From Xenophilus azovorans DSM 13620 (GTDB taxonomy: Bacteria > Pseudomonadota > Gammaproteobacteria > Burkholderiales > Burkholderiaceae_C): 64,000 nt of DNA. The position numbers and the translations under genes are program-made. This document shows, one piece after another, positions 39,555 to 48,648 of this stretch. The first letter of the stretch is position 1, and each line of letters starts with the position of its first letter. A model generated the notes under the pieces. That model was not told the origin of the DNA and did not search any database. It worked only from the letters and a program-made list of their open reading frames with translations. Where the stretch lies: positions 124,001-188,000 of the forward strand of contig NZ_JQKD01000003.1 in assembly GCF_000745855.1 (NCBI RefSeq), read 5' to 3'.

Positions 39555-41162
39555 TCACTTGCGGAACATGGCGAGCATGCGGCGCGTGACGGCGAAGCCG
39601 CCGAACATGTTGACTGCCGTGAGCACCAGCGCGGCGAAGGCCAGCCAGCGGATCAGCTCGTCGGGCCGGCCGCCGGCCGCGGCATCGGGCGGCGCGATCT
39701 GCACCAGCGCGCCGATGGCGATGATGCTGGAGATGGCGTTGGTCACGCTCATCAGCGGCGTGTGCAACGCGGGCGTGACGTTCCACACCACCATGTAGCC
39801 GATGAAGCAAGCCAGCACGAACACCGTGAAGTGGCCCAGGAAGGCGGCCGGCGCGAAGGCGCCGATGAGCCAGAACAGCACCGCCGCCACCGCGAACAGG
39901 ACGACGACCGTCTTCGCCGGCAGCGGGCCGCCGCTGCCATGGCCGTGGCCGCCCTTCTTCTCCGCCACCGGCGCGGTGGCCGGCTTGGGCGCGGGCACGG
40001 CAGCGGGCTTGAGCGGCGGCGCGGGCCAGGTGATGGCGCCGTCCTTGATCACGGTGAGGCCGCGGATCGCGTCGTCCTCCATGTTGACCACGGCATGGCC
40101 GTCCTTGGCCTTGCACAGCTCCTCGGTCAGGCGCAGCAGGTTGGTCGCATACAGCGTGGACGACTGCTTGGCCAGGCGCGAGGCCAGGTCGGTGTAGCCG
40201 ATGATCGTGACGCCGTGGCGCACCACCGCCTCGCCGGGCACTGTCAGCTCGCAGTTGCCGCCCTGCTCGGCCGCCATGTCCACGATCACGCTGCCGGGCT
40301 TCATCGACTGCACCATCTCGGCGGTGATGAGCTTGGGCGCCGGCTTGCCCGGGATCAGCGCGGTGGTGATGATGATGTCGGCGTCCTTGGCCTGCTGCGC
40401 GTACATCTGGCGCTGCGCGGCCTGGAAGCCCTCGCTCATCACCTTGGCGTAGCCGCCGCCGCCCGAGCCTTCTTCCTCGTAGTCCACCTTGACGAACTCG
40501 CCGCCCAGCGACTTGACCTGGTCGGCCACCTCGGCGCGCGTGTCGTTGGCGCGCACGATGGCGCCCAGGCCGGCTGCGGTGCCGATGGCCGCCAGACCCG
40601 CCACGCCGGCGCCGGCGATGAACACCTTGGCCGGCGGCACCTTGCCGGCGGCCGTGATCTGCCCATTGAAGTAGCGGCCGAAGGCGTTGGCCGCCTCGAT
40701 CACGGCGCGGTAGCCGCTGACGCCGGCCATCGACGTGAGCGCGTCCATCTTCTGCGCGCGCGAGAGTGTGCGCGGCAGGCAGTCGATGGCCAGCACCGTG
40801 GCCTGCTTGCCCGCCAGTTGCTGCATCAGCTCGGGGTTCTGCGCCGGCCAGATGAAGTCGATGAGCGTGCCGCCCTCGCGCATCAGCGCCACCTCGCCCT
40901 CGCTGGGCGGGCGCACCTTGAACACGATGTCGGACGTCGCCCAGAGGGCGGCTGCGCCTTCGACGATCTCGGCCCCGGCGGCGCGGTAGGCGTCGTCGCT
41001 GAAGTTGGCCGCCTCGCCGGCGCCGGCCTCCACGGCGACCTGGAAGCCGAGCTTGATCAGTTTCTCGACGACGTCGGGCACCGTGGCCACGCGCTTCTCG
41101 CCGGGGAAGGTCTCCCGGGGGATGCCGATGCGCTGCACGGGCGGAGTGGGACTGCTGGACAT
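39555..41162 (-). CDS. pntA: NAD(P) transhydrogenase subunit alpha (soluble and membrane parts fused)
   Basis: NAD-binding subunit, 535 residues, with the NAD domain ([20 protein letters not shown]; Rossmann [17 protein letters not shown]) and four C-terminal membrane helices in one chain, as in E. coli; some relatives split these into two genes. The linker between them is Pro/Ala/His-rich ([20 protein letters not shown]). Start ATG 41162 ([10 protein letters not shown]) with GAGGAG upstream; the open frame beyond it runs into the palindrome at 41208-41374. Uses the proton gradient to reduce NADP. Confidence 0.95.
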   Translation of the reverse strand: MSSSPTPPVQRIGIPRETFPGEKRVATVPDVVEKLIKLGFQVAVEAGAGEAANFSDDAYRAAGAEIVEGAAALWATSDIVFKVRPPSEGEVALMREGGTLIDFIWPAQNPELMQQLAGKQATVLAIDCLPRTLSRAQKMDALTSMAGVSGYRAVIEAANAFGRYFNGQITAAGKVPPAKVFIAGAGVAGLAAIGTAAGLGAIVRANDTRAEVADQVKSLGGEFVKVDYEEEGSGGGGYAKVMSEGFQAAQRQMYAQQAKDADIIITTALIPGKPAPKLITAEMVQSMKPGSVIVDMAAEQGGNCELTVPGEAVVRHGVTIIGYTDLASRLAKQSSTLYATNLLRLTEELCKAKDGHAVVNMEDDAIRGLTVIKDGAITWPAPPLKPAAVPAPKPATAPVAEKKGGHGHGSGGPLPAKTVVVLFAVAAVLFWLIGAFAPAAFLGHFTVFVLACFIGYMVVWNVTPALHTPLMSVTNAISSIIAIGALVQIAPPDAAAGGRPDELIRWLAFAALVLTAVNMFGGFAVTRRMLAMFRK

Positions 41163-41207
41163 GAAGAATCTCCTCGCAAAAGGGGTTCGTGTGTGATGCG
41201 GGACGGA

Positions 41208-41374
41208 CTCAGAAGGTGCGAATGAATCCGGCGTGCCCGAGCAGGCCGTCAAAACGTGCCCGATCAAGGCGCAAAGCGCAGCCATAGCTCGGGCTATGGC
41301 GAGCATTTGCAACGCGGAGCGGGTGCGTTTTGGCGGGATGAGCGGGCATGTCGGGTTCGTTCACACCTTCTCAG
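41208..41374. repeat. Long imperfect palindrome upstream of pntAB
   Basis: About 167 bp forming one large inverted repeat, centred near 41291 on GCCATAGCTC/GGGCTATGGC. The arms (41208-41290 and 41291-41374) match at roughly three quarters of positions, including CAGAAGGTG, TGCCCG, CAAAACG, CCCG and GCAAA blocks. It lies 46 bp upstream of pntA, so the pntA transcript may carry or follow a very long hairpin. The arms resemble a dispersed Burkholderiales repeat, but no second copy is in this window. Confidence 0.8.
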
Positions 41375-41528
41375 GCCCCGCGCGCGCGTGCCGGCGGCGT
41401 GCACGCGCAGCAGCACCGGGGGCGGGGTCCGGGATGTCCGGGGAGGCGCCGGCGCAATGCCGCGCGGGCGCCCGGCCGCGATGGCACGGCCGATGTCGTT
41501 CGCAGCGCCTGCGCTGCGCCAGGCAGAT

Positions 41529-41672
41529 TCACGAGGCGCACGGGCCCCACGCCCGCGTGGCGGCCGGCCTCGCCGACGGTGTCGGCCGCAGGGCCGTCAC
41601 CCGGGTGGCCTGCGTGATGACGGCAATGCGGGTTTCGCCCACCTTCGTCCCGGCAGGCACGCCTATCTGCAT
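41529..41672 (-). pseudogene. Possible remnant: pntA/alanine-dehydrogenase-like N-terminus
   Basis: A 47-codon reading frame with a strong ribosome-binding site (GAGGAGA about 7 nt before the ATG at 41672). Its first 19 residues, MQIGVPAGTKVGETRIAVI, match the opening of PntA and alanine dehydrogenases (pattern M-x-IGVP-x4-3-E-x-RVA). After that the reading no longer resembles the family and stops at 41529. The real pntA lies further along the same strand, beyond the palindrome. Either a decayed second pntA or a short leader ORF; the region 41375-41528 holds no recognisable gene. Confidence 0.45.
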
Positions 41673-41688
41673 GGAAGTCTCCTCGTCC

Positions 41689-41704
41689 TGCCCCGGCCGG
41701 GGCA
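41689..41704 (-). terminator. Palindrome after the TpgA-like gene
   Basis: TGCCCCGGCCGGGGCA, a perfect 16-bp palindrome 63 bp downstream of the lipoprotein stop. No T run follows, so if it terminates transcription it needs help from Rho. It also lies just upstream of the pntA-like remnant and could act as an operator. Confidence 0.35.
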
Positions 41705-41766
41705 ATGGCGTGCGAGCTTACATGAAGATGACATGCGCACCGCCGGCGCGGCGCGCCGCGGCGGCG

Positions 41767-42573
41767 TCAGCGGACGGCGTGCACGCGCACGTCGACGCGC
41801 CGGTTCGGCGCCAGGCAGGCCACCAGTGCCGCGTGGTCGCGCTGGTGACACTCGACCTCGGGCTCGCGGTCGCCGCGGCCCTGCGCCACGATGCGCCCGG
41901 CCGCCACGCCGGCCTCGACCAGCGCGGCGCGCACCGCGCCGGCGCGCCGCTGCGACAGCTGCTGGTTGTAGCCCTCGGCGCCCAGCCGGTCCGTGTGGCC
42001 GATGAGTTCCACGCGCTCGTAGGCCGTCTTGTTCAGCTCCGCCGCCAGGCGCGCGACCTCGCTTCGGCCTTCCGGCTGCAGCACCGCGCTGTCGAAGGGA
42101 AAGAGTGCGTCGGTCGCCAGGCGGAACCGGGGCGCCTCTGCCGCCTTCACCGGCACGGCCAGTGCCGGGCCGGCCAGCAGCGCGCGGCATTGCGCGGGCT
42201 TCCAGTGGAAGCTCTGCGCCAGGTAGGCCTTGTCGAAGATCAGCTTGTACTGGCAGACCGTCGTGCCGCCGCCGCTGCGGAAGTTGAACACGTAGTCCCA
42301 CTCGCGCACGCCGAGCAGCCCTTCCTGGAAGTGCGGCCGGCCCAGCAGCGCGTACAACTGGTCCTTGGTCATCCCCGGCGCCACCTCCCGCAGGTTGTCC
42401 AGGTTGGGGAAGACGCCTTCCGGCAGCGTCGCGTCGGCGGCGATGTCCGGGAAGACGACCTCCTCGGCCCGGCCGTGGTCGTCGATGCCCCGGCTGAGGG
42501 ACGTGCTGCAGCCGGCGAGCAGCCCGGCGGCGAGCGCCGCGGGCAGGCAGATCGCATGCATGGCGATGTTCAT
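41767..42573 (-). CDS. tpgA: TpgA-like OmpA-family lipoprotein, partner of the trimeric autotransporter
   Basis: Outer-membrane lipoprotein, 268 residues: lipobox LAGC near residue 21, a SmpA/OmlA (BamE-like) domain (GMTKDQLYALLGRPHFQEGL, REWDYVFNFR), then an OmpA peptidoglycan-binding domain (RVELIGHTDRLGAEGYNQQL, SQRRAGAVRAAL, NRRVDVRV). TpgA of Acinetobacter, required for biogenesis of its trimeric adhesin AtaA, combines the same features. Start ATG 42573, only 20 bp after the adhesin stop, so the pair is an operon. Start choice follows the signal peptide. Confidence 0.85.
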   Translation of the reverse strand: MNIAMHAICLPAALAAGLLAGCSTSLSRGIDDHGRAEEVVFPDIAADATLPEGVFPNLDNLREVAPGMTKDQLYALLGRPHFQEGLLGVREWDYVFNFRSGGGTTVCQYKLIFDKAYLAQSFHWKPAQCRALLAGPALAVPVKAAEAPRFRLATDALFPFDSAVLQPEGRSEVARLAAELNKTAYERVELIGHTDRLGAEGYNQQLSQRRAGAVRAALVEAGVAAGRIVAQGRGDREPEVECHQRDHAALVACLAPNRRVDVRVHAVR

Positions 42574-42593
42574 GGTGTTCTTCCTCTCCCTGC

Positions 42594-45500
42594 CTACCAC
42601 TGGTAGCCCACGCCGACCGCCGCGCCCACCCTGCCGCGCGAATTGGCCGAGCCGGTGATCTTGGTCACCCACTTGCCGTTGTCAGAGATCTTCGACAGGC
42701 CGACGGCGATGGCGCTCTGCCCCTCGTAGTAGCCCACGCCCGCGGCCAGCATGCCCTTGCCCGGCATGTAGGCCTGCGGCATGCCGGCCATCGCCATCGC
42801 GCCGGCGGTGCCGGCGTCGGCGTCCTGGCGCGTGGCCGCGAGTTCGGAGCGCAAGGCGTTGACGTTCTGGTTGACCGTGCCGATGCCGGCGTTGAGCTGG
42901 TTCACGTTGACCGCATCGGTGCCGTTGACGCCCGGCGCCACGTTGGTGACGGCGGTGCCACCGGCGTTGATGCCGCCGGTGGTCATGCTCGGCCCGCCCT
43001 GGATGCTCACCCCGTTGTTCGTGATGCTGGTGTTGCCCACGGTCAGGCTGTTGAAGGTGGGGTTGTCGCTCACCGCGAAGGCCACGTTCGCCCCGTTCTG
43101 CGTGAGCACCATGTTGTTGCCCGCCGTGTAGGTGGCCACGCCGCCCGAGCCCACGTTGGCCACGCTGGTGCCCACCGCCACGCCCGTGCCCGTGGCCGCC
43201 GTGGTCACGTTGATGCCCGCGTTGGCCGTCACGCTCAGCGTCTCCAGCGCCTGGTTGGTGGCATAGAGCTGGCTGCCGTTGACCGCGTCCGTGCTGGTGG
43301 CGCTGAGCTGCCCGGCCGCCACGTTCTGGATCTGGCGCTCGGCCCCCGCGCTGCCCACGCTGACCACGCCCGTGGGGTTGCCCCCGGCGAAGGTGTAGTC
43401 CTGCCCGCGGATGGTGGTGCCGGAGGTGGGGGTGGCCGCGGTGGTGGTGCTGCCCGCGCCCAGGGCCACGCTGTTGGCGGTGGTGGCGCTGGCGTTGGCG
43501 CCCATGGCCACCGCGTTGCCCGCAGTGGCCGAGGCGTTGATGCCCGAGGCGATGGCCCCGGCCGCCGTGGCACCGTTGTTGGCGTAGTTGCCGTCCGCGC
43601 TGGTGCCGCCGTTGACGCTGTAGAAGTGCGAGCTGGCGTTGTTGACGATGGTGGTGATATTGCCGCTGATGGCGTTCACCTGGCTGGCCACCGAATACAG
43701 CTGGCTGCCGTTGACGGCGTCGGTGCTGTCCTTGCTGATCGCACCAGGCGCGACGTTGACGATCTGGCGCTCCGCGCCCGCTGCGCCCACGCTGACCACG
43801 CCCGTGGCGGTGCCGGCGAAGCCGCCGTAGGTGATGGCCGGGCCGGGCGAGTACTCGACCGTGCCGTCCGCCTTGAGCGTGGCGATCACGCCGGGGATCG
43901 TGGCGCTGCTCACCTGCGCGACGGCCTTGTCCGTACTGCCCGCGCCCAGCGCCACGCTGTAGCTGTGGCTCGCCGTGGCGCCCTGCCCGATGGCCACCGC
44001 ATAGTCCACCGGGTTGGTGCCGTCGATCACCTTGGCCTCGTTACCCAGCGCCACGCTGCCCTTGGTGTAGTAGCCGGTCTGCGCCGACGAACCGATCGCC
44101 ACGCCGCCGTCGACGGCGTTCATGCCGATCTGGTCCGCATGTGCATCGGAGCCGATCGCCACGCTGTACGCGTAGCTGGTCGCGCCGGTGCCCACCGACA
44201 CGGCATTGATTTCGGCCGCGTGCGCGTTCACGCCCGCCGCCAGCGTATTGGTGCCGGTGGCACCCTTGTTGTCGTGGTTGCTGCCGGCGCCGGTCACAGT
44301 GGAGTTGACGCTGTAGTAGTGCATCTCGCCCGCCGCCGCAGCCTCCTGTACGGCCCTGAGCTGACTCACGTTGACCGCGTCGGTGGCGTCTGCGCCGGCC
44401 GCCACGTGGGTGATGCGACGCTCGCCGCCGGTGGTGCCCACACTCACCTCGCCCACCGGCACCAGGCCCGCCACCGTCGCGCCGCCCGGCGCATAGGCCG
44501 CCTTGGCCGCGAGGGCCGCCGCGTCCTGCGTGGCCTGCGCGCCGGCGCCGAGCGCGACACTGTTGACGGCTGTCGCCGCGGCGCCGTCGCCGAGCGCCAC
44601 GGCGCGGTCGGCCACCTGGGTGTCGCTGCCGACGGCGACGGCCTCCTTGCCGTCGAACGCGATGCGGTCGCCCAGCAGCACGCTCTGGCTGGCGCCATCG
44701 AGCGACTGTTCGCTGCCGATGGCCAGCACGTTGCGCACGCCGGCCACGCTGTTGCCGGTGCCCGCGATGAAGGCGTTCTTCGCATCCGAGACCTGGTTCG
44801 AGGCGCCGGCGATGAACGTGTTCTCGATGCCCGACGCCTCGTTCCCGAAGCCCTGCACCGAGGACATCACGGCATCGCTCACCTTGCTGCGCATGCCCAT
44901 CAGCAGCACGTTGTTGCCGTTGTCGAGCGTGTTGCCGGCGCCGATCACGCCGACCTGGCCGAGCTTGGTGCCGTTGTCGCGGATGAGGCTCGCGAGGCTG
45001 CCGGCATTGAGCGACTCGTGGATGCCGCTGACGTCGATCTGGTCGTCGTAGGAGTTGGTGACGGTGTTGCCGTAGCCGCTCACGAACACGCCGTTGCTGT
45101 CCTGCACGTTGTTGGCGGAACCGGCCACGGTGACGGCGACGCCGCTGTAGACCTTGCTGTTGGTGGTGGTGTCGGTGGTGGAGGTGCCACGCGTGCCTAC
45201 CGTGTTGTACGCGCCAAGGATGTTGGAGAAGGCACCCTGCGCCACGAACTGGCTTCCCAGCAGGCCGGTGGCGGTGATGTTCTGGTTGACCAGCAGATTG
45301 TTGCTGTTGCCGATCACGGTCGAGTACAGGCCCTGCGAGTTGGCGCTGTCGCCGATCAGCGTGCTGCCGCGCCGGAACGCACCGGTGTGGTTGCTGCGAT
45401 TGCCGTTGACGCTGGAGGTGCCGATGTGGATGGCATCCACCCCCGCATAGGCGCTCTGGCCGATCGCCACGGAACCCTGCTGGTTGGCGTCGGCGCTGTG

Positions 45501-47606
45501 GCCGATGGCGACGCCGTAGGTGTTGGCGCTCGCATAGCGGCCGACGGCGATCGCGTTCGCCTGGGCGGTGCTGTCGCCGATGGCCACGCTGTCTGCCCCG
45601 GCGGCGGTGGCGCCCCAGCCCAGCGCGGTGGCACGCGCACCCTGCGCCCGCGCCGCGTTGGCCGCCGTCGACGCGCCGCCGACGGCAGTCGCATCGGCGG
45701 CCGATGCAGCGGCGTAGCCGCCCACAGCCACCGCATTGGCCGCGGCGGACGTGGTAGAGGCGTTCGCTCCTGCCGCGAGGGAGTTCGCGCCCTGCGCGCC
45801 ATCGTTGTCGCGGTTGCTGCCGGCGCCGACGGCGGCGGACTTCACGCTGTAGTAGTGAACCTGGCCTGCCTCGACCGTGCCGGCCAGCGACTGCAGCTGG
45901 CTGACGTTGACCGCATCGCTCGGCGCACTGCCCGCCGCGACGTTGGTGATGCGCCGCTCGCTGCCGGCTGCGCCCACGCTCACCACGTTGCTGCCGGCGG
46001 CATTGGGCGCGCCCGCCACGATGCCGGTGCCCGGGTTGTAGGCGGCGCCCTTCGATGCGGACACCGTGCTGCCGTCGCCCAAGGCCACAGCGCCATCCAG
46101 GCCTGCAGCCACGGTCACGTCGTTGCCGAGAACGAAGGTCCTGCTGGCGTCGATCTTGTTGTTGTTGCCGATGGCGTAGCTGTCGTCGCCGGTGATGTAG
46201 GTCGGATCGCCGATGGCGCCCGAACGCGCGCCGCTGACCACGTTGCCGGTGCCGATGCTGATGCTGCGCTCGCCCGTGGCCTGGGCGCCCGTGCCGATGG
46301 CGATGGCGTCGGGCTTGCCCGCGGCGCCTGCCAGTGCGTTCTTGCCGATCGCGATGCTGCGGTCCGCATCGGTGATGGCCAGGTCGCCGATGGCCACGGC
46401 GTCGTTGAGGGCCGGCAGGGTGAACGGCGGATCGTCGGGGATGTCGTTGCCGTGGCGGTCGAGGACCTTGCCCGTCGCCCAGTCGAGCTGGATCCCGGTG
46501 CCCGCCGCACGCCCGATGGCCACGTTGTTGCTGCCCTGGATCCCAACGCCGGCGCTCGTGCCCGCGGCGATGTTGTTGTTGCCGCTCACCAGGCTGGCCG
46601 CGGCGCTGCCGGCGGCGACGTTGTTGTTCCCTTGCAGGAAGGCCCCTGACCAGCTGCCAAGGCTGGCGTTGTCGTTGCCGGTCACGCCGCTGCCCGCCGT
46701 GTAGCCCATGGCGGTGTTGTTGTTGCCCGAGAAGACCGTGCCGGCCAGGTTCCCGACGGCGGTGTTGGCATTGCCCCGGACACCGATGCCCGCGCCGTAG
46801 CCGACGGCCGTGTTGGCGTCACCCTGCGTGCCCATGCCCGCGGAGCCGCCGAAGGCCGCGTTCTGGTCGCCGGTGACGTTCGTGCCGCTCGAATAGCCCG
46901 AGGCGGTGTTGGCATTGCCGGTGACGAGGCTGCCGGCGCCGTTGCCGAAGGCGGCGTTGTTGCTGCCCTTCACGTTCGTGCCGGCCGCCATGCCCACGGC
47001 CGTGTTGAACTGCCCCTCGGAGAACTGGCCGGCCTGGTGGCCGAGATGGACGCTCTGCTCGGCCGTGGAGCCGACACCCGCCACGTCGCCGATGGCGATC
47101 GTGCCGCGGCCTGCTGCCTGTGCGTTGGTGCCCATCGCGATCGAGTACTTGCCGCCGGCGGAGGCATAGGCACCGATCGCGATGGCGTACTCGCCTGCGG
47201 CAGAAGTGTCCATCGAGCCGATCGCGATGGCATGGGCGCCCAGGTTCTCTGAGACCCAGGTGGAGAGGGCGGCTGTGTCCGGATATCCGTTCGCCGCGCC
47301 CGGCAACCCGCTGACGGTGGCGAAGCCGCCGTTGCCGTTGGGCACCTGGCAGGTCCAGGTCGATGCTGACGTGGACGGCCGATCCGGCGTGGTGCAGACG
47401 GCGCCGCCGGCGTTGTCGATCTTGGCCGGGCCGATGGCCGTGTCCGCCCATGCCGCGCCCACGGGGACCGCCATCGACAGCACCGCCGCAGCCGCTGCGA
47501 TGGCCGTGCGCGCGGTGCTGCGCTTGCCGTTCGTCCGAGTGGTTTCCGCAGCCGCCACCCAAGCGCCGAGGGCGTCGTTCCAGAGGCTTCGATAGCAGTG
47601 ATTCAT
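42594..47606 (-). CDS. Trimeric autotransporter adhesin (YadA-like)
   Basis: Surface adhesin, 1670 residues. N-terminus: ESPR extension (MNHCYRSLWNDALGAWVAAAE) and signal peptide ending near AWA-DT (residue ~54). Head: eleven 16-residue repeats at residues 198-373 and many Hep/Hag-type AIAIG/AVALG turns. At least four neck motifs (such as ERRITNVAAG...DAVNVSQL, AERQIQNVAAG...DAVNGSQL) and three H-x-YSV segments divide head from stalk. C-terminus: YadA anchor (MLAAGVGYYEGQSAIAVGLS) ending in YQW. Start ATG 47606 has AAGG upstream and the conserved ESPR; the open frame begins 14 codons earlier without support. Confidence 0.95.
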   Translation of the reverse strand: MNHCYRSLWNDALGAWVAAAETTRTNGKRSTARTAIAAAAAVLSMAVPVGAAWADTAIGPAKIDNAGGAVCTTPDRPSTSASTWTCQVPNGNGGFATVSGLPGAANGYPDTAALSTWVSENLGAHAIAIGSMDTSAAGEYAIAIGAYASAGGKYSIAMGTNAQAAGRGTIAIGDVAGVGSTAEQSVHLGHQAGQFSEGQFNTAVGMAAGTNVKGSNNAAFGNGAGSLVTGNANTASGYSSGTNVTGDQNAAFGGSAGMGTQGDANTAVGYGAGIGVRGNANTAVGNLAGTVFSGNNNTAMGYTAGSGVTGNDNASLGSWSGAFLQGNNNVAAGSAAASLVSGNNNIAAGTSAGVGIQGSNNVAIGRAAGTGIQLDWATGKVLDRHGNDIPDDPPFTLPALNDAVAIGDLAITDADRSIAIGKNALAGAAGKPDAIAIGTGAQATGERSISIGTGNVVSGARSGAIGDPTYITGDDSYAIGNNNKIDASRTFVLGNDVTVAAGLDGAVALGDGSTVSASKGAAYNPGTGIVAGAPNAAGSNVVSVGAAGSERRITNVAAGSAPSDAVNVSQLQSLAGTVEAGQVHYYSVKSAAVGAGSNRDNDGAQGANSLAAGANASTTSAAANAVAVGGYAAASAADATAVGGASTAANAARAQGARATALGWGATAAGADSVAIGDSTAQANAIAVGRYASANTYGVAIGHSADANQQGSVAIGQSAYAGVDAIHIGTSSVNGNRSNHTGAFRRGSTLIGDSANSQGLYSTVIGNSNNLLVNQNITATGLLGSQFVAQGAFSNILGAYNTVGTRGTSTTDTTTNSKVYSGVAVTVAGSANNVQDSNGVFVSGYGNTVTNSYDDQIDVSGIHESLNAGSLASLIRDNGTKLGQVGVIGAGNTLDNGNNVLLMGMRSKVSDAVMSSVQGFGNEASGIENTFIAGASNQVSDAKNAFIAGTGNSVAGVRNVLAIGSEQSLDGASQSVLLGDRIAFDGKEAVAVGSDTQVADRAVALGDGAAATAVNSVALGAGAQATQDAAALAAKAAYAPGGATVAGLVPVGEVSVGTTGGERRITHVAAGADATDAVNVSQLRAVQEAAAAGEMHYYSVNSTVTGAGSNHDNKGATGTNTLAAGVNAHAAEINAVSVGTGATSYAYSVAIGSDAHADQIGMNAVDGGVAIGSSAQTGYYTKGSVALGNEAKVIDGTNPVDYAVAIGQGATASHSYSVALGAGSTDKAVAQVSSATIPGVIATLKADGTVEYSPGPAITYGGFAGTATGVVSVGAAGAERQIVNVAPGAISKDSTDAVNGSQLYSVASQVNAISGNITTIVNNASSHFYSVNGGTSADGNYANNGATAAGAIASGINASATAGNAVAMGANASATTANSVALGAGSTTTAATPTSGTTIRGQDYTFAGGNPTGVVSVGSAGAERQIQNVAAGQLSATSTDAVNGSQLYATNQALETLSVTANAGINVTTAATGTGVAVGTSVANVGSGGVATYTAGNNMVLTQNGANVAFAVSDNPTFNSLTVGNTSITNNGVSIQGGPSMTTGGINAGGTAVTNVAPGVNGTDAVNVNQLNAGIGTVNQNVNALRSELAATRQDADAGTAGAMAMAGMPQAYMPGKGMLAAGVGYYEGQSAIAVGLSKISDNGKWVTKITGSANSRGRVGAAVGVGYQW
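46488..47015 (-). repeat. Eleven tandem 48-bp units in the adhesin head
   Basis: Encodes eleven 16-residue units of the form G-x-x-N-T/A/V-A-x-G-x-x-A-G-x-x-V-x (for example GNANTAVGNLAGTVFS, GNNNTAMGYTAGSGVT), residues 198-373. The period is regular with no insertions. Canonical YadA head repeats are about 14 residues, so this is a variant of the left-handed beta-roll head. Unit number could vary between strains by slippage. Confidence 0.85.
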
Positions 47607-47916
47607 GGTTTGCCTTGTGGGGAGGCGCTGCATGGCGCCAGGCGGCAAACTGTATGTAATACGTACTAATTTTCTGCGTGATGAAATTCACCGCTCGCTG
47701 ATCGACGTCGTGCGATCAGCTCTTTATCGATGCATTTGTGACAAATTGGATGCTGTTGACACAATGTCTTTGCACTTGCAAACAATGTTCGCAAATACCC
47801 CGAATTAATGAAAAAGCATGTGCGGAAGTTCTCGGTTACAAAGGTTGGGTGAGTGTTATCACTCGCAGCCTTGCCTAGACTGCCTGTCTCACAAGAAGCG
47901 ACAGGGAGTCACAGTA
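47607..47916. promoter_or_regulatory. Divergent A/T-rich promoter region between adhesin and response regulator
   Basis: A 310 bp gap, markedly A/T-rich against its surroundings. It contains an inverted repeat GCTGATCG-8-CGATCAGC (47697-47720), a consensus -35 TTGACA (47756-47761), a palindrome TTTGCA-CT-TGCAAA (47769-47782) and a direct repeat ACAATGT at 47761 and 47782, spaced 21 bp (two helical turns) as for OmpR-family sites. No good -10 could be fixed. The adhesin ribosome-binding site (AAGG) is at its left end and that of the regulator (AGGGAG) at its right end. Confidence 0.5.
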
Positions 47917-48648
47917 ATGCGAATCGCCGCCCTCGACGACGAGCCGAGCCAGCTGGAGCTGATCCGGCACACGATGGAAAGCATTGGCCACGAGTGCCAT
48001 GGCTTCGAGGATGCAAAGTCCCTCCTCAGGGCACTGCGCCAACAGACCTTCGACCTGCTGATCCTGGACTGGACACTGCCGGACGTGATGGGCCCGGACG
48101 TCGTGCGCGCCATCCGCGGCGAGATGCTCAGCCGGCTGCCGATCCTGTTCGTGACCAACCGCCGCGAGGAGGCGGACATGGTCCGGGGCCTGGAAGCCGG
48201 TGCCGACGACTTCATGGTCAAGCCCATCCGCACGGGCGAGCTGGCGGCGCGCACGCAGGCGCTGCTGCGGCGCGCCTACCCGCACCAGCACGAGCCGGAG
48301 ATCGTCTTCGGGCCCTATCACTTCTCTCCGCAGCTGCGCACGCTGCAGGTCAATGGCGAGCCGCTGGAACTCAAGCACCGCGAGTACGAGCTGGCGCTGT
48401 TCCTGTTCCAGAACATGGGGCGTCTGCTCTCGCGCGAGCACCTGCGCGAGGCGGTCTGGGGCCAGGGGCCGGAGGCCTCGTCGCGCTCGCTGGACACGCA
48501 CATCTCGCGCCTGCGCGCCAAGCTCGACCTGCGGCCGCACAACGGCTTTCTCCTGTCTGCGATCTACGGCCTGGGCTACCGGCTGGAGGCGATCGACGCC
48601 GACACGCTGATGTCCTCGCGCCCCGCGCCGCTCGGCTCGCCGACATGA
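47917..48648 (+). CDS. OmpR-family response regulator
   Basis: Two-component regulator, 243 residues. Receiver domain with acidic pocket ALDDEPSQ, phospho-acceptor Asp51 (LLILDWTLPDVMGPD), conserved Thr/Lys region (FVTNRREEA, DDFMVKPI). C-terminal winged helix (LKHREYELALFLFQNMGRLL, SRSLDTHISRLRAKL, YGLGYRLE). Start ATG 47917 with AGGGAG upstream; the longer frame from 47818 adds non-family residues. Stop overlaps the next gene (ATGA). Probably phosphorylated by the CHASE2 kinase two genes downstream; likely target is the divergent adhesin operon. Confidence 0.93.
   Translation: MRIAALDDEPSQLELIRHTMESIGHECHGFEDAKSLLRALRQQTFDLLILDWTLPDVMGPDVVRAIRGEMLSRLPILFVTNRREEADMVRGLEAGADDFMVKPIRTGELAARTQALLRRAYPHQHEPEIVFGPYHFSPQLRTLQVNGEPLELKHREYELALFLFQNMGRLLSREHLREAVWGQGPEASSRSLDTHISRLRAKLDLRPHNGFLLSAIYGLGYRLEAIDADTLMSSRPAPLGSPT

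Noticed and set aside
41375-41528. Continuation of the pntA-like remnant in another frame
   Set aside because: All three minus-strand frames were read; none resembles PntA beyond the first ~19 residues.
43626-46649. Plus-strand open frame of about 1000 codons opposite the adhesin, with a repetitive look
   Set aside because: The repetition is the complement of the adhesin repeats; no independent support.
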